Below are positions 20,401 through 21,767 of a stretch of DNA of 21,767 nucleotides, piece by piece. The notes beneath the pieces are model-generated. The model did no database searches. It worked only from the letters and a program-made list of their open reading frames with translations, and had not been told where the DNA came from. This DNA is from a virus, in the IMG/VR virus record IMGVR_UViG_3300021962_008625, positions 1 to 21,767 of that record. One strand, written 5' to 3'. The number at the start of each line of letters is the position of its first letter. The first letter of the stretch is position 1. The translations under genes and the position numbers were made by a program.

Positions 20401-21260
20401 CGCACGGGCTTGTGTACGTTAGTAAGCGCGGAGTTATGCTTTTTGACGGTATGAATGCTACATGTATAACCGATACAAAGATACCACCCAGACTACTGCT
20501 TGGGCCAAGTAAGATGGAATCGCCCTATAACTTCTGGTGGCTAACAACAAAACAAAGTTATTTTTATGGAAATTTTGCAAATAAAGATAACATTTGGTTC
20601 ATAGAGCCTTCTGGTAATAAATACTTTTTAACAAATCAAATACCAACACCAAACTACGACATCAAATCTTTTTATCAATATGGTAAATACTATGTTGTGT
20701 TTACTGGAACTGATACTTATGGTGCTCATAGCACGTTGTGTATTGATTTAATGGCAGAGGGTATGCCAATAACAACACTTGGGTTAAAACCAATAGACGT
20801 TTTTGTTGATGAGTTTGAAGATGCTTACGTTCTTGTTGACAACCAAGGTAACGGAAACAATGAAAACCTTGAGACGTTCAAGTTGGCTCAGTCTTCCATA
20901 GACCAAAACACAACTTACGCATCTAATTCTGGACTCAGCATTTGGAAACTGTTCTCAGGGAAAAGCAATATGCCACTGTTTATACGTTCAGGTCAAAAGG
21001 GTTTTGGTAACACGACAGAGCGCAGAAGATATGAACAGGTAGAGTTTTACGGTAATGGGAGATTTGCTATCAGGGTCTATATCGACGGAAGACACATTGC
21101 TGATGATATTGTGACTCTTACCGAAGCTCCATCAAGACCCAGACGATTAAATATGCCAAGGGGCAACAGAATGGGCTATGTCGTTGACATGGAAGTCGCT
21201 GGTGATACAGACAGGATAATATTTGAATATGCTTTCTCAGACTTGCCGAGGCCCTCGTAA
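17403..21260 (+). CDS. Large tail nozzle/stabilisation protein with GSGY repeats, 1285 aa
   Basis: The start (MKTVRLDFSGGVNVITDKSV, with DNVDLRSGFPRC) has the wording of short-tail nozzle proteins of the P22 gp10/T7 gp12 type (functional analogy). The last third is beta-propeller-like: GVVSHYGMLFGISGQTVKWT, APDAWPDNYYIPF, ALASFGTGLIVLCEDAIYRI, GLVYVSKRGVMLFDGMN. Between the halves, residues about 435-770 hold six GSGY-type repeats (for example NVGNGYYRVGD, NPGAGYTIGD, NGGSGYLATD, EDGVGYEIGD). Fibronectin-like pieces with AYVVFGRANGYENM also occur near residue 190. At 1285 residues it is much longer than P22 gp10 or T7 gp12, so the middle is a likely insertion that faces outward. ATGA overlap with the fibre gene; TAATG with the next. 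Confidence 0.75.
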   Translation: MKTVRLDFSGGVNVITDKSVLPDKFASVIDNVDLRSGFPRCVKEPIFYRAVAESNTKQIFSYRGRWIYSDKPRDYATEFINGSERIYFTEDGAIPKKMVEGVEVPLGTPRPTSQPLVSSANNIVPIIDKIELIDGGNLAAGGYYYAVSAEFPNGITAPSNIASKTFTGANEKNVKITWTAVSGAIAYVVFGRANGYENMQRMVRVDASVNTFIDDGTLTPSQDRASQYFDDNQVSYVYTYERLVVNMYDESGLSPVSEVIRTNSGRNVTRDFLNDGFLNQPSSKYITDTDGYQFQAIPNPSTSTFPYYPQVNIISFVFDRYLKQVIFECYEDHNLSTGDEIKFSGSSWTDASYKNRKFNVIVTSPKTFAIKDIPAPTDSISGFLEPDSLVLQNPVDNYKNNINQNFPLSGGFGANATVDIVTGSLVNGAASITSWALNNVGNGYYRVGDILKAAIPNVTNGVPTNEITGISSFTSGTQYPTDGIPASIAIDGMAAGSGYTDGAFIGEEALGISATGTQLRFSGTVVSNAVSANGLVPYPPNPGAGYTIGDTFTFQNPPGGGSGFVGKVVTLQPKTYTNVPLVAAPSGTASGTGATVNVTVNGNGTIFAVSIVNGGSGYLATDLLTFDSSVLPTSGTKYTFTPTVQAQTTDAVFRVISVFDDYTISVGRARISITPSLNDLNDGDAIYLSMKDSGNGGVGRVIINYEGSGYNVSTITKFEDIPLVYVSGFSGNGTGATADLQVQNGTFIDFVISEDGVGYEIGDKLTINPALINSTNPNTSSPLLVTVSAINGPSEIVGLYRVYKNDIYGNPILNGQFDINTVVDDWDNPTQLGAFARWTPHNGYYKTWNVYRTGAAGAFQLVERVDVYNSNYLDTTSAEYLGSEPTSYYTDTGIFGQLQIDFMTPPVDLFGVVSHYGMLFGISGQTVKWTPINAPDAWPDNYYIPFSYRPLALASFGTGLIVLCEDAIYRIDGNQPSSMSLSKTMAEDGCIAPYSVQLTTHGLVYVSKRGVMLFDGMNATCITDTKIPPRLLLGPSKMESPYNFWWLTTKQSYFYGNFANKDNIWFIEPSGNKYFLTNQIPTPNYDIKSFYQYGKYYVVFTGTDTYGAHSTLCIDLMAEGMPITTLGLKPIDVFVDEFEDAYVLVDNQGNGNNENLETFKLAQSSIDQNTTYASNSGLSIWKLFSGKSNMPLFIRSGQKGFGNTTERRRYEQVEFYGNGRFAIRVYIDGRHIADDIVTLTEAPSRPRRLNMPRGNRMGYVVDMEVAGDTDRIIFEYAFSDLPRPS

Positions 21261-21544
21261 TGTATCATAGAGTTTCAAATGCAGATGTTTCAGAAATAAA
21301 TAGAGTTCTCTCTTTGATTCAGCAGGGAATGCAAAATCAGGAATTAAAGCAAAAAGGAAAATCTAGCACCATAAACGATAGACCAACTACCACCCCAACG
21401 AATGCAACCGGAAAGGTAGTCATACAACACACCCAGGAAACTGGCTCCGTGTCAATTGTTCCGGTTATCCTAAATGCTACAATAAGTACTAGCTATCCTC
21501 AGTTTGGCTTTGGAGCCAACTGGGGAGAAAATTGGGGTTTATAA
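21260..21544 (+). CDS. Small tail-associated protein with Trp/Gly tail, 94 aa
   Basis: The start overlaps the nozzle stop (TAATG). The first 35 residues are helical (HRVSNADVSEINRVLSLIQQ). A Lys/Thr/Asn-rich linker (NDRPTTTPTNATGKVV) and a beta segment (GSVSIVPVILNATISTS) follow, and the chain ends FGFGANWGENWGL. The last part recalls GAWGSPWDNSWGW at the end of the adaptor encoded at 14634-16016. It is probably a small structural component. No family is recognised. Confidence 0.72.
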   Translation: MYHRVSNADVSEINRVLSLIQQGMQNQELKQKGKSSTINDRPTTTPTNATGKVVIQHTQETGSVSIVPVILNATISTSYPQFGFGANWGENWGL

Positions 21545-21767
21545 TGTCTCAAATTACAGGGCCGGTATTCGACATATTTGGCGGTCAGACAAACGATGGC
21601 GAAAGTGGCTGGAGACAGGCTATTAACCAATCTTTGGTTAAAATTGACGCTGTTATATCACTGTCTGTTTTAAACCCAGCTCAAGCCCAGAATCCATCTT
21701 CACCCTCCCCTGGGGACAGATACATCGTGGCTTCTGGAGCCACAGGGTCATTTTCTGGGCACGGCAA
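21544..21767 (+). CDS. DUF2793-type tail protein, N-terminal part only (cut by window edge)
   Basis: ATG 21544 overlaps the previous stop (TAATG). The 74 visible residues run MSQITGPVFDIFGGQTN, then GWRQAINQSLVKIDAVISLS, then SPSPGDRYIVASGATGSFSG before the window ends. The l..lda.v..sV followed by P..Gd.YiV..gatG.w.Gh pattern is that of DUF2793, a domain of phage tail and fibre proteins with a beta-rich C-terminus. It probably belongs to the tail-tip or fibre set. The remaining part is outside the window. Confidence 0.78.
   Translation, partial: MSQITGPVFDIFGGQTNDGESGWRQAINQSLVKIDAVISLSVLNPAQAQNPSSPSPGDRYIVASGATGSFSGHG

Overview
The window is a contiguous piece of a tailed double-stranded DNA phage genome, or of a prophage or metagenomic phage contig. 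It most likely belongs to a short-tailed (podovirus-type) virus. The evidence is an ordered packaging, head and tail module: small terminase, large terminase, P22-like portal, scaffold-like protein, small head protein, P22-coat-like major capsid protein, head-tail adaptors, a fibre-like protein, and a very large nozzle/stabilisation protein. No tape measure, tail sheath or tube gene is seen. The host cannot be read from the sequence. Moderate GC, strong GGAGG ribosome sites and several GTG/TTG starts only indicate a bacterium.

Left arm (1-3553, all minus strand). One partial and nine complete small genes lie in a leftward array. Each is preceded by a copy of the same intergenic repeat (11 copies, with a 22-base core), which ends a few bases before the Shine-Dalgarno site. 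Two of the genes are related WG-repeat proteins. One is a two-helix membrane protein and one is a very basic Lys/Pro-rich protein. The rest are unrecognised. This looks like a fast-changing early or host-interaction region built of interchangeable [repeat - RBS - gene] units. Several units end in stem-loops, some of which carry a GTGGTA/TACCAC motif.

Centre (3554-4360). About 800 bases without a convincing gene separate the two divergent arms. They contain a minus-strand terminator-like hairpin, the TACCACA motif again, candidate promoter elements and several stable helices suggesting a structured RNA on the plus strand. They also contain a 23-base segment identical to part of one left-arm gene.

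Right arm (4361-21767, plus strand apart from one tiny gene). A tightly coupled cluster (4361-6878) starts with a helical basic peptide and a proteasome-beta/HslV-like Ntn hydrolase. The hydrolase has Thr, Asp and Lys exactly at proteasome positions 1, 17 and 33. A zinc-ribbon protein, a helix-turn-helix protein and three small unknowns follow. Next come the small terminase, a 43-residue minus-strand gene with a shared bidirectional terminator, the large terminase and the portal. Then come a small coiled-coil protein, a scaffold candidate, a small head protein, the major capsid protein with a terminator, a LEM/HeH-like protein, two adaptor-type proteins, a fibre-like protein, a 1285-residue nozzle protein with inserted GSGY repeats, a small protein and the start of a DUF2793-type protein. 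Most right-arm junctions overlap (ATGA or TAATG), which implies translational coupling.

The most notable items are the phage-borne proteasome-like peptidase, the start-associated repeat array, and the structured central region with its sequence link to an early gene.
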